A stretch of DNA of 64,000 bases. Source: Actinopolymorpha rutila (lineage in GTDB: Bacteria; Actinomycetota; Actinomycetes; Propionibacteriales; Actinopolymorphaceae). The stretch lies in contig NZ_JACBZH010000001.1 in NCBI RefSeq assembly GCF_013407855.1, positions 5,332,001 through 5,396,000 of the forward strand, given 5' to 3'. The notes beneath the pieces were generated by a model. The model was not told the origin of the DNA, did not search any database, and worked only from the letters and a program-made list of their open reading frames with translations. Shown here in pieces: positions 43,052 to 51,099 of this stretch (position 1 is the stretch's first letter; every line of letters begins with the position of its first letter). The translations under genes were made by a program, and so were the position numbers.

Positions 43052-43513
43052 ATGACCTCTCGTCCCGACGCCGAAAGCTCGCGAATCGTGGTCGGGTTCG
43101 ACGGGTCGCCGTGCTCCGAACGCGCCCTGGAATGGGCGGCCGGCGAGGCGCGCGTGCACCACTCCCGAATGGAGGTCATCTGCGCCTGGGAGCCGGTCAC
43201 CAGGGTCGCACCGCCCTTCTTCGTCTACGCGGACGAGGAGTTCGAGACCGAGGCTCAGTCGATCCTCGAGGCCGCAGCCGCCCGGCTGCGCACCGACGGC
43301 CCGGTCGACCTGGAGACCAAGGCGGTGATGGCACATCCGGCGGCCGCACTGATCGAGGCGTCCCGGGGCGCCCTACTGGTGGTGGTCGGCTCCCACGGCC
43401 ACGGCGGTGTCGCCGGCACGGTGCTCGGGTCGGTGAGCCAGCGCGTGGCCATGCACGCGCACTGCCCGGTCGTGATCGTCCGACCTGAACCCGGTCACTC
43501 GGGTAGCGCCTGA
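43052..43513 (+). CDS. Universal stress protein (UspA family)
   Basis: ATG 43052 after CGGAG gives 153 residues, one Usp domain. The N-terminal strand and loop read RIVVGFDGSPCSERALEWAA. The ATP-binding motif G-2x-G-9x-G-S/T is GSHGHGGVAGTVLGSVSQRV, followed by HCPVVIVRP. ATP-binding Usp proteins act in stress and dormancy responses. It stands alone. Its 3' end overlaps the remnant on the other strand by 19 bases, and the 260 bases upstream hold no clear gene. Confidence 0.92.
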   Translation: MTSRPDAESSRIVVGFDGSPCSERALEWAAGEARVHHSRMEVICAWEPVTRVAPPFFVYADEEFETEAQSILEAAAARLRTDGPVDLETKAVMAHPAAALIEASRGALLVVVGSHGHGGVAGTVLGSVSQRVAMHAHCPVVIVRPEPGHSGSA

Positions 43514-43728
43514 GCCGTGCCCGGCCAAGCTTCGTAGGCCGCGTACAGCTCTTGGGCGATCGTGTCGCCACCGTCCTTCTTCCACTTCTCCACCGCCGGC
43601 TTCCAGGCCGAGCTGGGTCTCGCTGATTCCCTTGTCGGTCAGCACCGGGTTGCCGTCGCGTTCCGCCGCGGCCTTGGTTGGAGCAGCCAGTAACGGTCCG
43701 GGTCAGCGCGAGACAGCGACGGGTGACG
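43495..43728 (-). pseudogene. C-terminal remnant of a family-1 extracellular solute-binding protein
   Basis: Three minus-strand frames in order give RHPSLSRADPDRYWLLQP, TKAAAERDGNPVLTDKGISE with TQLG, and WKPAVEKWKKDGGDTIAQEL with YAAYEAW, ending at TGA 43495. The joints are near 43681 (CCAACC) and at 43606-43609, where one extra C restores frame if removed. This reads as the last 75 or so residues of a sugar ABC solute-binding protein. The upstream part was replaced by the sulfatase promoter region. Two separate shifts make true decay more likely than a sequencing error. Confidence 0.65.
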
Positions 43729-43766
43729 TTCGCGGCCCGGCTCGGGCGTGACTATAGCCTGCACAG

Positions 43767-45026
43767 ATGAGTCCTCATCGGCCGAACATCATCCTGATCC
43801 ACTGGCATGATCTTGGAACCCACCTTGGCGCCTACGGTCACCGCGGCGTCCAGAGCCCACGACTTGACCGACTGGCCGAGACATCCTTGCGCTTCACGAA
43901 TGCCTTCTGCACCGCGCCACAATGCAGCCCGTCCCGTGGATCGCTCTTCACCGGGCGCTATCCGCATACGAACGGGCTGATGGGCCTTGCGCACACCGGC
44001 TGGGAATACCACCCAGGAGAACAGACCTTGCCGATGATGCTGCGGTCGGCCGGTTACGAGAGCGCGCTGATCGGTCTGCAGCACGAGAGCAGCGATCCGC
44101 ATCGCCTCGGATTTGCTCACGTCGACTCGCCGGCGCCGTCGATGCGGGCCGACGAGGTGGCAGCGCGAGCAGCGCAATGGCTCGCGACTCCTCGCGACCA
44201 GCCGTTTCTCCTCACGGTTGGGTTCTTGGAAACACATCGGCCTTACCCGGCCGAGCACTACCCTGCGGCCGACCCCGACTCCATCGAGGTTCCGGCGTAC
44301 CTTCCCGATCACCAGACGACGCGCGACGACCTCGCCGCCTTCTACGGCTCGATCCAGGTTGCCGATCAAGCTGTCGGCGTGATCCTCGACGCCGTCGACC
44401 AAGGACCGAATGCAAGCGACACCTGGGTCGTCTTCACTACCGATCACGGGCCGGCTTTCCCACGGGCAAAGGGAACTCTGTACGATCCCGGCCTGCGGGT
44501 CGCACTCCTCATCCGCCCACCGGAGGGCCACCGCCGAGCAGACGTCATTGATCGCCCGGTCAGCCTGATCGACGTGGTGCCGACCCTTCTGGATCTCATC
44601 GGCCAGCCCATCCCACGCACAGTGCAGGGCCACAGCTTCTTACCGGCCGTCCTCGGAGAGCCAACGGGCTCAGCGACCGCGATCTTCGCTGAAAAGACAT
44701 CCCATCGCGACTACGATCCGATGCGCTGTGTCAGGGCCGGCGGATTCAAGTACATCCGCAACTACGAATCAGGTCCGCGCCTGTTGCTACCTAGCGACAT
44801 CGAGGACAGCCTGACCCGAGCAGGAATGGGCGACGATCATCTTCGCCCTCGAGCACCGGAGGAACTGTACGACTTGAACGAGGACCCGCTGGAGTCGAAC
44901 AATCTTGCCGAAGTCCCCGAGTTCTCGCAGGTGCGCGACCGGTTGGCAGCTCAACTTGACCAATGGCAGCAGGAGACGAGTGATCCGATTCTGTCGGGGC
45001 CGATCCCCTCGCCCATCCGGGACTGA
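43767..45026 (+). CDS. Sulfatase family enzyme (formylglycine-type), cytosolic
   Basis: ATG 43767 gives 419 residues. The type-I sulfatase signature is APQCSPSRGSLFTGRYPHTN, where Cys53 would become formylglycine. Metal ligands are the early RPNIILIHWHDLG and late VVFTTDHGPAFPRAKG. LYDPGLRVALLIRPP and EELYDLNEDPLESNNLA are typical of N-sulfoglucosamine or heparan-like sulfatases. No signal peptide is present, so it would act on an imported sulfated sugar. Codons are visibly less GC-rich than in neighbours, hinting at transfer. A TATAGC-like -10 lies just upstream of the ATG. Confidence 0.9.
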   Translation: MSPHRPNIILIHWHDLGTHLGAYGHRGVQSPRLDRLAETSLRFTNAFCTAPQCSPSRGSLFTGRYPHTNGLMGLAHTGWEYHPGEQTLPMMLRSAGYESALIGLQHESSDPHRLGFAHVDSPAPSMRADEVAARAAQWLATPRDQPFLLTVGFLETHRPYPAEHYPAADPDSIEVPAYLPDHQTTRDDLAAFYGSIQVADQAVGVILDAVDQGPNASDTWVVFTTDHGPAFPRAKGTLYDPGLRVALLIRPPEGHRRADVIDRPVSLIDVVPTLLDLIGQPIPRTVQGHSFLPAVLGEPTGSATAIFAEKTSHRDYDPMRCVRAGGFKYIRNYESGPRLLLPSDIEDSLTRAGMGDDHLRPRAPEELYDLNEDPLESNNLAEVPEFSQVRDRLAAQLDQWQQETSDPILSGPIPSPIRD

Positions 45027-45073
45027 TGCAGGCATCCAGCCTCAGGGTCCACGGTGCCATTATCACCGCGCAA

Positions 45074-45102
45074 CCGAGCTGACGACTGAGTGGTCAGCTC
45101 GG
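45074..45102. terminator. Bidirectional terminator between sulfatase and aldo/keto reductase
   Basis: A perfect 10-bp inverted repeat, CCGAGCTGAC (45074-45083) and GTCAGCTCGG (45093-45102), has a 9-base loop. It fills the gap between converging genes ending at 45026 and 45104. No T-tract follows. Confidence 0.65.
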
Positions 45103-45103
45103 G

Positions 45104-46081
45104 TCAGCCCTGGTCGAGACGGGCCAACTGCTCCTCGGACAGCTTCAACTCCAGAGCCCCCAGAGACTCCTCCAGTTGGGCGACGGAACTGGCGCTGAAC
45201 AGCGGCAGGACCGACGGCGTACCGGCGAGCATCCAGGCCAGCACCACCTGGTTGGGCGACGCATCGAGTTCGGTGGCGACCTCCTCCAGCGCCGCCAGCC
45301 GGCCGGCACTCGCCGGGTGGGCGTACGGCAGCGGGATCGGCCGGTCGGATCGGCCGCTGTAGGCGCCACCCAGCAGCGGCGAGTAGGCGACCAGGGTCAG
45401 CTCGGGCTCGGACCGCACGTAGTCGAGGAGTTCCTCACCGAGGATCGGCATGAACTCGTCGTGGAAGCCCGGCCTGGGCTGCAGGTAGGTGTGCCGCTGC
45501 TGGACCCACGTGTACGACGGAAGGCCCGAGTGTGCGGCGAGCTGGCGCGCTCGCTCCACCCGCCACGCCGGCTCGTTGCTCACCCCGATCGCCTTGGCCT
45601 TGCCCGCTTGGACGATCTCACCGAACGCCCCGACCGTCTCCTCCAGCGGCACGGACCGGTCCTCGTGGTGTGAGTAGTACAGGTCGACGTGGTCCAGTCC
45701 GAGGCGGCGCAGGCTCACCTCGATCTGCTGCCGGATGATGTCGGCGGACAGCCCCTCGCGGTTCTCCGGGAAGTCGCCGCGGCCGGGTCCGGTGATCGGC
45801 CGGGCACCCACCTTCGTGGCCACCACGACCCGATCCCGGCCGACGCCCGAGGCGAGGCCACGGCCGCGCAGCCACCGGCCGAGCAGTTCCTCGCTCTCGT
45901 GTCCCTGTCCGTCGCCCTCCCAGAACTGGTAGCAGTTCGCGGTGTCGACGAAGGTGCCACCGGCCTCCACGAACCTGTCGAGGATGTCGAACGACGTCCG
46001 CTCGTCGACCTTGGTTCCGAACATCATCGTGCCCAGGCACAGCTGGCTGACCTCGACTCCACCTACGTTTCTGTACTCCAT
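45104..46081 (-). CDS. Aldo/keto reductase
   Basis: ATG 46081 gives 325 residues; GTG nine bases upstream is an alternative. The fold and active site match the AKR family. FVDTANCYQFWEGDGQGHES supplies the catalytic Asp and Tyr, VVVATKVGARPI the Lys, and DHVDLYYSHHEDRSVPLEET the His of the tetrad. The NADP region is SPNQVVLAWMLAGTPSVLPL. It is a cytosolic NADPH-dependent carbonyl or sugar reductase, with unknown substrate. It is convergent with the sulfatase. Both may work on the same sugar, but this is only adjacency. Confidence 0.92.
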   Translation of the reverse strand: MEYRNVGGVEVSQLCLGTMMFGTKVDERTSFDILDRFVEAGGTFVDTANCYQFWEGDGQGHESEELLGRWLRGRGLASGVGRDRVVVATKVGARPITGPGRGDFPENREGLSADIIRQQIEVSLRRLGLDHVDLYYSHHEDRSVPLEETVGAFGEIVQAGKAKAIGVSNEPAWRVERARQLAAHSGLPSYTWVQQRHTYLQPRPGFHDEFMPILGEELLDYVRSEPELTLVAYSPLLGGAYSGRSDRPIPLPYAHPASAGRLAALEEVATELDASPNQVVLAWMLAGTPSVLPLFSASSVAQLEESLGALELKLSEEQLARLDQG

Positions 46082-46373
46082 GCGCTTCACCGTAGGGACG
46101 ATCGACGACCGCGAGCAGACCAATCGCGACCGGCGGACTCGGACCAATCCGCGCCTGTCCTGTACCTGTGGACAACCATCCTGCCCGTCTCGAAGATCCT
46201 GCCACGATGACGTCCACGCACCTCTCTGGAACCGCGGCGCATACGGGGCCGCCACTAGCGAGCTCAGGAGGATTGATGACAGGGTCTGTCTCACAAGCGG
46301 CTCTTTCCAACCTGCTGCTGGAGACCCGTCAAGCGCTCGAGGGCGCCAGGACGCACCGACAAGGGTGGATGAC
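46082..46373. other. Intergenic interval with a strong ribosome site and overlapping small frame
   Basis: At 46266-46271 a perfect AGGAGG stands 4 bases before ATG 46276. The frame (MTGSVSQAALSNLLLETRQA and onward) runs into and out of frame with the next gene until 46521. The first 30 or so codons look protein-like, after which it becomes Arg/Ser-rich shadow sequence. Either a short leader is translated or a frameshift separates it from the next gene. Nothing else is seen here. Confidence 0.3.
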
Positions 46374-46613
46374 ATGGCAGTGGTGCGAGAGCTTGTCGGG
46401 TTCGGGCCGGACGACAAACTCGTGTTCTCCCAGGAGTTCCCCGAGGAGAAGATGTCGGCGCTGCGTCCGCTGTTCGACTACGGCGACGACGAGCTCATGT
46501 ATGCCGGCTCCTACGAGGTGACAGCCGACATCCGTGACCGGGTGTCGGCCATCCTCGGGGTCGACCTGCGGCCTGACATCGTCTACTACGTCGAGGCCAC
46601 GGCGAGGAGCTGA
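46374..46613 (+). CDS. Small hypothetical acidic protein
   Basis: ATG 46374 gives 79 residues (MAVVRELVGFGPDDKLVFSQ, then FDYGDDELMYAGSYEVTADI and RDRVSAILGVDLRPDIVYYV). Acidic and aromatic residues alternate and the composition is that of a compact soluble domain. The layout resembles short actinobacterial DUF7683-like proteins, but I cannot confirm that by eye. A weak AAGGGTGG precedes the ATG. An alternative 5' end in another frame is described for the interval before it. Confidence 0.6.
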   Translation: MAVVRELVGFGPDDKLVFSQEFPEEKMSALRPLFDYGDDELMYAGSYEVTADIRDRVSAILGVDLRPDIVYYVEATARS

Positions 46614-46669
46614 CCGGCTCGTCGGGGCTCCTGCGCACCGGTCCGGGGCGCCGCGACACAATGGCCCGC

Positions 46670-46960
46670 ATGACTGCGTACTGGATCAGCATCTACCGGG
46701 AGATCCTCGACGAGGACAAGCTCGCGGCCTACGCCGAGCTCGCCGGGCCGGCGCTCACCGAGGCCGGTGGCACCTTCGTCGCCCGCGGTGTCCCCGAGAA
46801 GGTCTACGAGGCCGGCGAGGAGACCCGGACCGTGGTGATCAGGTTCGACTCGATCGAGGCCGCCGAGGCCGCGCACGACAGCCCGGCGTACCAGAAGGCA
46901 CTGGCAGCGCTGGACGGCGGCGTGGTCCGCGAGATCCGGTTGGTCCCCGGAGTCGACTGA
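46670..46960 (+). CDS. DUF1330-family dimeric alpha/beta-barrel protein
   Basis: ATG 46670 gives 96 residues; an in-frame ATG nine bases upstream (46661) is also possible. The sequence MTAYWISIYREILDEDKLAA, GTFVARGVPEKVYEAGE, VVIRFDSIEAAEAAHDSPAY and QKALAAL is characteristic of DUF1330, a ferredoxin-like dimeric barrel. Its biochemical role is not established. The gene is convergent with the Gfo/Idh gene, with 23 bases between stops. Confidence 0.88.
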   Translation: MTAYWISIYREILDEDKLAAYAELAGPALTEAGGTFVARGVPEKVYEAGEETRTVVIRFDSIEAAEAAHDSPAYQKALAALDGGVVREIRLVPGVD

Positions 46961-46983
46961 GCCCGGATTCGACTGAGCGAGGC

Positions 46984-48093
46984 TCAGCCGGCAGAGCGGA
47001 CCGAGAGCGGCACCTCGTCCACGCGTACCCGGCGTCCTTCCTCGGCGGAACGACAGGCCGCGTGCACGACTCGCAGCGTGCCGAGGTTGTCCCGGCCACT
47101 GGTCAGCGGTGCGCGTCCCTGGGCGACGGCGGCCTGCAGGTCCGACATCGGCCCGACTAAGGCGTCCGGGATCCAGCGTTCCTCGAAGTCGCGCCGGAAC
47201 GTGTGGTCGGGGTGGATCGTCCGGGACCAGAACTCGAAGGTGTCCGGACGCCCGACCGGGTAGTCGTACAACACCCCGAGCGTCCCCTCGGACTGTCCCT
47301 CGGTGCCCTGGCAGCGCACAACCGCGCGAGGGCGGGACGACCAGTTGTTGTGGTTGGCGAGCACCGTGACGCTGAGCTCGGACGAGAACTCGTACACCGT
47401 GCAGGTACGGGTGTCGCCGCCGGCCGCCTGGCCGGGATAGCGACCGGTGGTGGCGACGACGCTGACCGGTTCGCCGAAGACGTACCGGATCGCGTCGACG
47501 TAGTGGATGGAGTGGTAGAAGTACTCCAACCGCGGCTTGGCCAGCATCCACGGCCACGATCGCCAGTCGGTCCACACGTCGACGTCGAACAACCCGGACG
47601 TGAGCGTGCCGTACCACCCGGCCTGCAGCAGGGCCTTCGTCGTCGAGATCACCTGGTCCCAGCGCATCTGCTGGTTGACAGCGAGCAGGGTGCCGGCCCG
47701 CTCGGCGGCCTCGACGAGTTCCACAGCGGTGGCGAGGTCCTCCGCGAACGGCTTCTGGCACAGCACGTGCTTGCCGGCGGAGATCGCCGCGCGCACGATG
47801 TCCGCCTGCGCGTGCGGGGTGACGGCGATGTCGACGACCTCCACCCGCGGGTCGTCCACCAGTGCCTGGGCGGAGTCGTGCACTGTCTCGACGCCGAACT
47901 CCCGCGCCACCGCACTCGCGGCGTCCACGTCCAGGTCGGCGACGGCCGCGACCCGCAACCCCGCCTTGCGGTAGGCCGGAAGATGCCCGGCCCGAACTAT
48001 CGCGCCCGCTCCGGCGATCCCGATCGGCCGGCCACCGTCGGCGGGTGGTGCGATCCGGTGGTCGTACGCCAACGCCTGCTCGAGCGCGTTCAC
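46984..48093 (-). CDS. Gfo/Idh/MocA-family oxidoreductase
   Basis: GTG 48093 overlaps the upstream SBP stop as GTGA, giving 369 residues. The NAD(P) loop is PIGIAGAGAIVRAGHLPAYR. The family Lys signature is KHVLCQKPFAEDLATAVE, here CQKPF in place of the usual EKP. The active site carries EYFYHSIHYVDAIRYVFGEP, with the H-x-x-D/H arrangement of sugar oxidoreductases. It is the third gene of a LacI-SBP-Gfo/Idh operon. It should oxidise the compound sensed by that operon. Confidence 0.92.
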   Translation of the reverse strand: MNALEQALAYDHRIAPPADGGRPIGIAGAGAIVRAGHLPAYRKAGLRVAAVADLDVDAASAVAREFGVETVHDSAQALVDDPRVEVVDIAVTPHAQADIVRAAISAGKHVLCQKPFAEDLATAVELVEAAERAGTLLAVNQQMRWDQVISTTKALLQAGWYGTLTSGLFDVDVWTDWRSWPWMLAKPRLEYFYHSIHYVDAIRYVFGEPVSVVATTGRYPGQAAGGDTRTCTVYEFSSELSVTVLANHNNWSSRPRAVVRCQGTEGQSEGTLGVLYDYPVGRPDTFEFWSRTIHPDHTFRRDFEERWIPDALVGPMSDLQAAVAQGRAPLTSGRDNLGTLRVVHAACRSAEEGRRVRVDEVPLSVRSAG

Positions 48094-49325
48094 GACCGCT
48101 CCAGGATGTCGTCGGCACGCCGGGCGGCGTCGTTCAGCGCTTCCTCCACGGCCTTGGCACCTGTGTAGACCATGTCGATCTCCTCGTTCAGGACCTCGTT
48201 GATCTCCGGATAGCACGCCAGGGCGGGCATCGTCTCCACGTCGCGGTAGGTCTCCTCGATGAGGCGGTAGCTCGCGAACTCCTGCTGGATGGCCGGATCG
48301 CGCCACGTGGACAGCCGGCACCCGACCGCGCCCTCGGTCGCGGTCACCCGGTCCATCTCGGCCGACGCGACGTGACGCGCGAACTCCCAGGCAAGGTCGG
48401 GTTGACGGCTGCCTGCCGGGATCGTGAGCACCCAGTAGACCGACAACGACACGTGCCGTCCGGCGGGGGCGTCGCCGCGCGGGATGAGCCCCAGGCGGTT
48501 GCGGCCGCGCACCCGGGAGCCGGGCAGGTCGGCGACCACGGCGAACCCCGACCAGTTCCACATCATGGCACCGTGCCCACTGGCGTAGTAGTCACCGGAC
48601 CGCACGCTCTCGTAGTCGCGTGGGTTCGGCTGGGTGACGCGGTGGACGCGGATCAGGTCACGGAGAAAGCCCAGCGCCTGAACGCCTTCCGGGCCCGCGA
48701 AGGCCGCGCGCCCACCGTCGAGCACCCGCCCACCCCGGCTCCACAGCTGGATCAGGAAGTCGTACACGCTGTTGTGGCCGTCCGGCATCGCGGCGAGCAC
48801 ACAGCCGTAGAGGTCCTCGTCAGGCCTGGTGAAGAAGCGCGCGACCTCCAGGAACTCCGGCCAGGTGCGCGGCGGTCGCAGCGGGCGGCCATGGTCGGCT
48901 TCGAACCTCTTCTGCTCGGCCGGGTCGTCGAACAGGTCGCCGCGATACATCAACATCTGCGGCCCGTCGTGGTAGGGAATCCCGTACGTCGTTCCGTCGG
49001 CCGCCGTCTGAACGCGCCGCAGGGCAGGACTCCAGCCGTCCGGCCAGTCCCGCGGAGGGGCGGCGTCGAGGTGAGGGTCCAGGCGACGGAGTGCTCCGCG
49101 CTCCATCAGCGTCGGCAGCCAGTCGGTGTTGCACAGGAACAGGTCCCACTCACCGGACTCGCAGCCCGGCCCCTCCACCATCTGCCGATACAGCTCCGGG
49201 ATGTCGGCGGGAACCAGCTCGACGTCGACGCCCGGGTGCGTCTCCCGGAACGCTGCCACCTGCCGGCCGAACGCCTTCTCGAAGCCGGTGAACTCGCGGT
49301 AGACGAGCCGAAGCCGGTCGGACAT
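48090..49325 (-). CDS. Family-1 solute-binding protein fold without a signal peptide
   Basis: ATG 49325 follows GGAGGAG, giving 411 residues. The start is MSDRLRLVYREFTGFEKAFG, which goes straight into the first beta-strand of the SBP fold with no signal sequence or lipobox. The body is typical family 1 (sugar): VAAFRETHPGVDVELVPADI, RTWPEFLEVARFFTRPDEDL, GHGAMMWNWSGFAVV, VYWVLTIPAGSRQPDLAWEF. It is coupled to the downstream Gfo/Idh gene by a GTGA overlap and lies 34 bases after LacI. There is no permease nearby. A cytosolic binder or substrate-presenting partner is inferred. Confidence 0.85.
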   Translation of the reverse strand: MSDRLRLVYREFTGFEKAFGRQVAAFRETHPGVDVELVPADIPELYRQMVEGPGCESGEWDLFLCNTDWLPTLMERGALRRLDPHLDAAPPRDWPDGWSPALRRVQTAADGTTYGIPYHDGPQMLMYRGDLFDDPAEQKRFEADHGRPLRPPRTWPEFLEVARFFTRPDEDLYGCVLAAMPDGHNSVYDFLIQLWSRGGRVLDGGRAAFAGPEGVQALGFLRDLIRVHRVTQPNPRDYESVRSGDYYASGHGAMMWNWSGFAVVADLPGSRVRGRNRLGLIPRGDAPAGRHVSLSVYWVLTIPAGSRQPDLAWEFARHVASAEMDRVTATEGAVGCRLSTWRDPAIQQEFASYRLIEETYRDVETMPALACYPEINEVLNEEIDMVYTGAKAVEEALNDAARRADDILERS

Positions 49326-49359
49326 GGACTCCTCCTGGATACGGTTCGTGGAACGGGTG

Positions 49360-50391
49360 CTACCTGCTCGGTGGTGCCGTGGACGCCCGTACGACGAGTT
49401 CGGGAGCGGGCTCGGCGACGGCGATGCTCGCAGGTCCTGCCGATGCGTCCTCGTCAAGCAGGACTTGCGCCGCTCGCTCACCCATGTCCTCCAGTGGCAA
49501 CCGGACGACGGTCAGCGGCGGGGTGAGCCGCTCGGCGAACCAGATGTCGTGGATCGCGACGACGGACAGGTCGTCCGGAACGTGTACGCCCGCGTCGTAG
49601 GCCGCCGAGATCACGCCGGTGGCGACCACGGCGTTCGTCACCAGAACCGCGGTCACCCGCGGCCGAGCACGGAGCAGGCGTTCCATCGCATGGTGACCGC
49701 TGCCCGGGTCCCAGCCGCCTTCGACGTCCCAGGCCGCGTGCCGACGGATGCCCGCGGCGCGCAGCGCCTGCCGGTAGCTTCGCCGACGGCGTTCGGACAC
49801 CCGCGACCCCGGCACACCGGAGACGAACCCGATGCGTTCGTGTCCCAGCTCCAGCAGGTGACCCATCGCGAGTTCGGCGGCGCGCTCGTCGTCGAGGTGG
49901 ACGCCGGTCAGCTCCCCCTCGGACTCGGAGTTGACCAGCACGACCGGCACGTAGCGCGCGGCGACCCGCACCAGCTCGTCCAGCTCGGCGTGGCCGGCCA
50001 TCTGCCACAGCAACCCGTCCACGCGGCCACCACCGGCGATCTGCAGCAGCCTGGCCTGGTCGGTGATCGCCTCCGCGTCCGCCACCATCAGGATGCTTCC
50101 GGCCCGGCTGACCGCCCGCTGTGCACCACGGACGATCTCCCCGTAGATGGGATTGCCGACGTCGTGGACCACCAGCCCGATGCAGCCGGCCCGCGAGGTG
50201 CGGAGATTCCGGGCCAGCTGGTGGGGCACGTACCCGATCTGTTCGGCCGCCTTCAGGACCCGGCGCCGGGTGTCCTCGCGGGCCCGGACCGTCTCGTCGC
50301 CACGCAGGATCCGCGAGACCAGCGAGGGTGAGACCCCCGCCTGCCGGGCCACGTCGGCGAGCCCGGGCGGGCGTCGGGTGCGGCCGGACAC
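49360..50391 (-). CDS. LacI-family transcriptional regulator
   Basis: GTG 50391 follows a perfect GGAGGTGATC, giving 343 residues. The DNA-binding head is PPGLADVARQAGVSPSLVSR with ILRGDETVRARED and the hinge YVPHQLARNLRTSRAGCIGL. The periplasmic-binding-like core binds a sugar or related effector (DGLLWQMAGHAELDEL, ELGHERIGFVSGVPGSRVSE). It heads a minus-strand operon with SBP and Gfo/Idh and is divergent from the MaoC operon, so it probably controls both from the 50392-50604 region. Confidence 0.93.
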   Translation of the reverse strand: MSGRTRRPPGLADVARQAGVSPSLVSRILRGDETVRAREDTRRRVLKAAEQIGYVPHQLARNLRTSRAGCIGLVVHDVGNPIYGEIVRGAQRAVSRAGSILMVADAEAITDQARLLQIAGGGRVDGLLWQMAGHAELDELVRVAARYVPVVLVNSESEGELTGVHLDDERAAELAMGHLLELGHERIGFVSGVPGSRVSERRRRSYRQALRAAGIRRHAAWDVEGGWDPGSGHHAMERLLRARPRVTAVLVTNAVVATGVISAAYDAGVHVPDDLSVVAIHDIWFAERLTPPLTVVRLPLEDMGERAAQVLLDEDASAGPASIAVAEPAPELVVRASTAPPSR

Positions 50392-50511
50392 GATCACCTC
50401 CTGCCTGAGAACGGACACGCCTCCTGCTCGACGACGAGGACGCAGGTCGGCCAAGCGCAAAGGATTAACCACGGACCCTACCGAGCCGCGCCACGCCAGG
50501 GAAGAGCGGCC

Positions 50512-50590
50512 GTGAGCCTGCTCACTTCCGACTTGACGTGCGTCGCACGGCGGAGCAAGATCCGATACTGCGTCTGGTAAATCGTTGGAT
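50512..50590. promoter_or_regulatory. Divergent control region: candidate promoter and operator sites
   Basis: The interval 50392-50604 separates LacI and the MaoC operon. It contains the palindrome GTGAGC-CT-GCTCAC (50512-50525). A -35 TTGACG (50533-50538) lies 17 bases from a weak -10 CAAGAT (50556-50561) pointing to the MaoC operon. A LacI-type half-operator TGGTAAA with CG centre lies at 50575-50590, just before the ribosome site. Operator assignment is inference. Confidence 0.35.
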
Positions 50591-50604
50591 CTAGGAGGAA
50601 GTTC

Positions 50605-51066
50605 GTGCAGACCGTCTCCCGCTACTTCGAGGACCATCGGGTCGGTGAGGATCGGCGGACCACCGGACGCACCATCACCGAGGCGGACATCGTGCTGCAC
50701 GCGGGCCAGACCGGTGACTGGTTTCCCCACCACGTCGACGCCGAATGGTGCGCCACCCAGCCGTTCGGCCAGCGCATCGCCCACGGCACGCTGATCCTGT
50801 CCGTCGCGGTGGGCATGACCGCCGGCGACATCAATCCGGTCGCGTTCAGCTACGGCTACGACCGAATCCGTTTCGTACGCCCGGTCCACATCGGCGACAC
50901 CATCTCCGTGCACGCCGAGATCGCCGAGCTACGACCACACGCGAAGCGCAGCGACGTGGGCTACGTGGACGAGAAGGTCACCGTCACCAACCAGCGCGGC
51001 GAGGTGGTGCTGGCGCTCGTACACGTCTACCTCGTGGAACGCCACACGCCGGCAGCCGAAAGCTGA
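50605..51066 (+). CDS. MaoC-like hot-dog dehydratase
   Basis: GTG 50605 follows AGGAGG, giving 153 residues. It is a single hot-dog domain with the (R)-hydratase signature [20 protein letters not shown], where Asp38 and His42/43 match the D-x4-H catalytic pair, followed by [14 protein letters not shown]. The C-terminal half ([20 protein letters not shown]) is the usual end of MaoC proteins. It would add or remove water at a 2-enoyl-CoA or related acid. It is the first gene of the catabolic operon to 57296. Confidence 0.92.
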   Translation: MQTVSRYFEDHRVGEDRRTTGRTITEADIVLHAGQTGDWFPHHVDAEWCATQPFGQRIAHGTLILSVAVGMTAGDINPVAFSYGYDRIRFVRPVHIGDTISVHAEIAELRPHAKRSDVGYVDEKVTVTNQRGEVVLALVHVYLVERHTPAAES

Positions 51067-51099
51067 CAACGTTCCCACGACCAGCAGGAAGGATCATCG

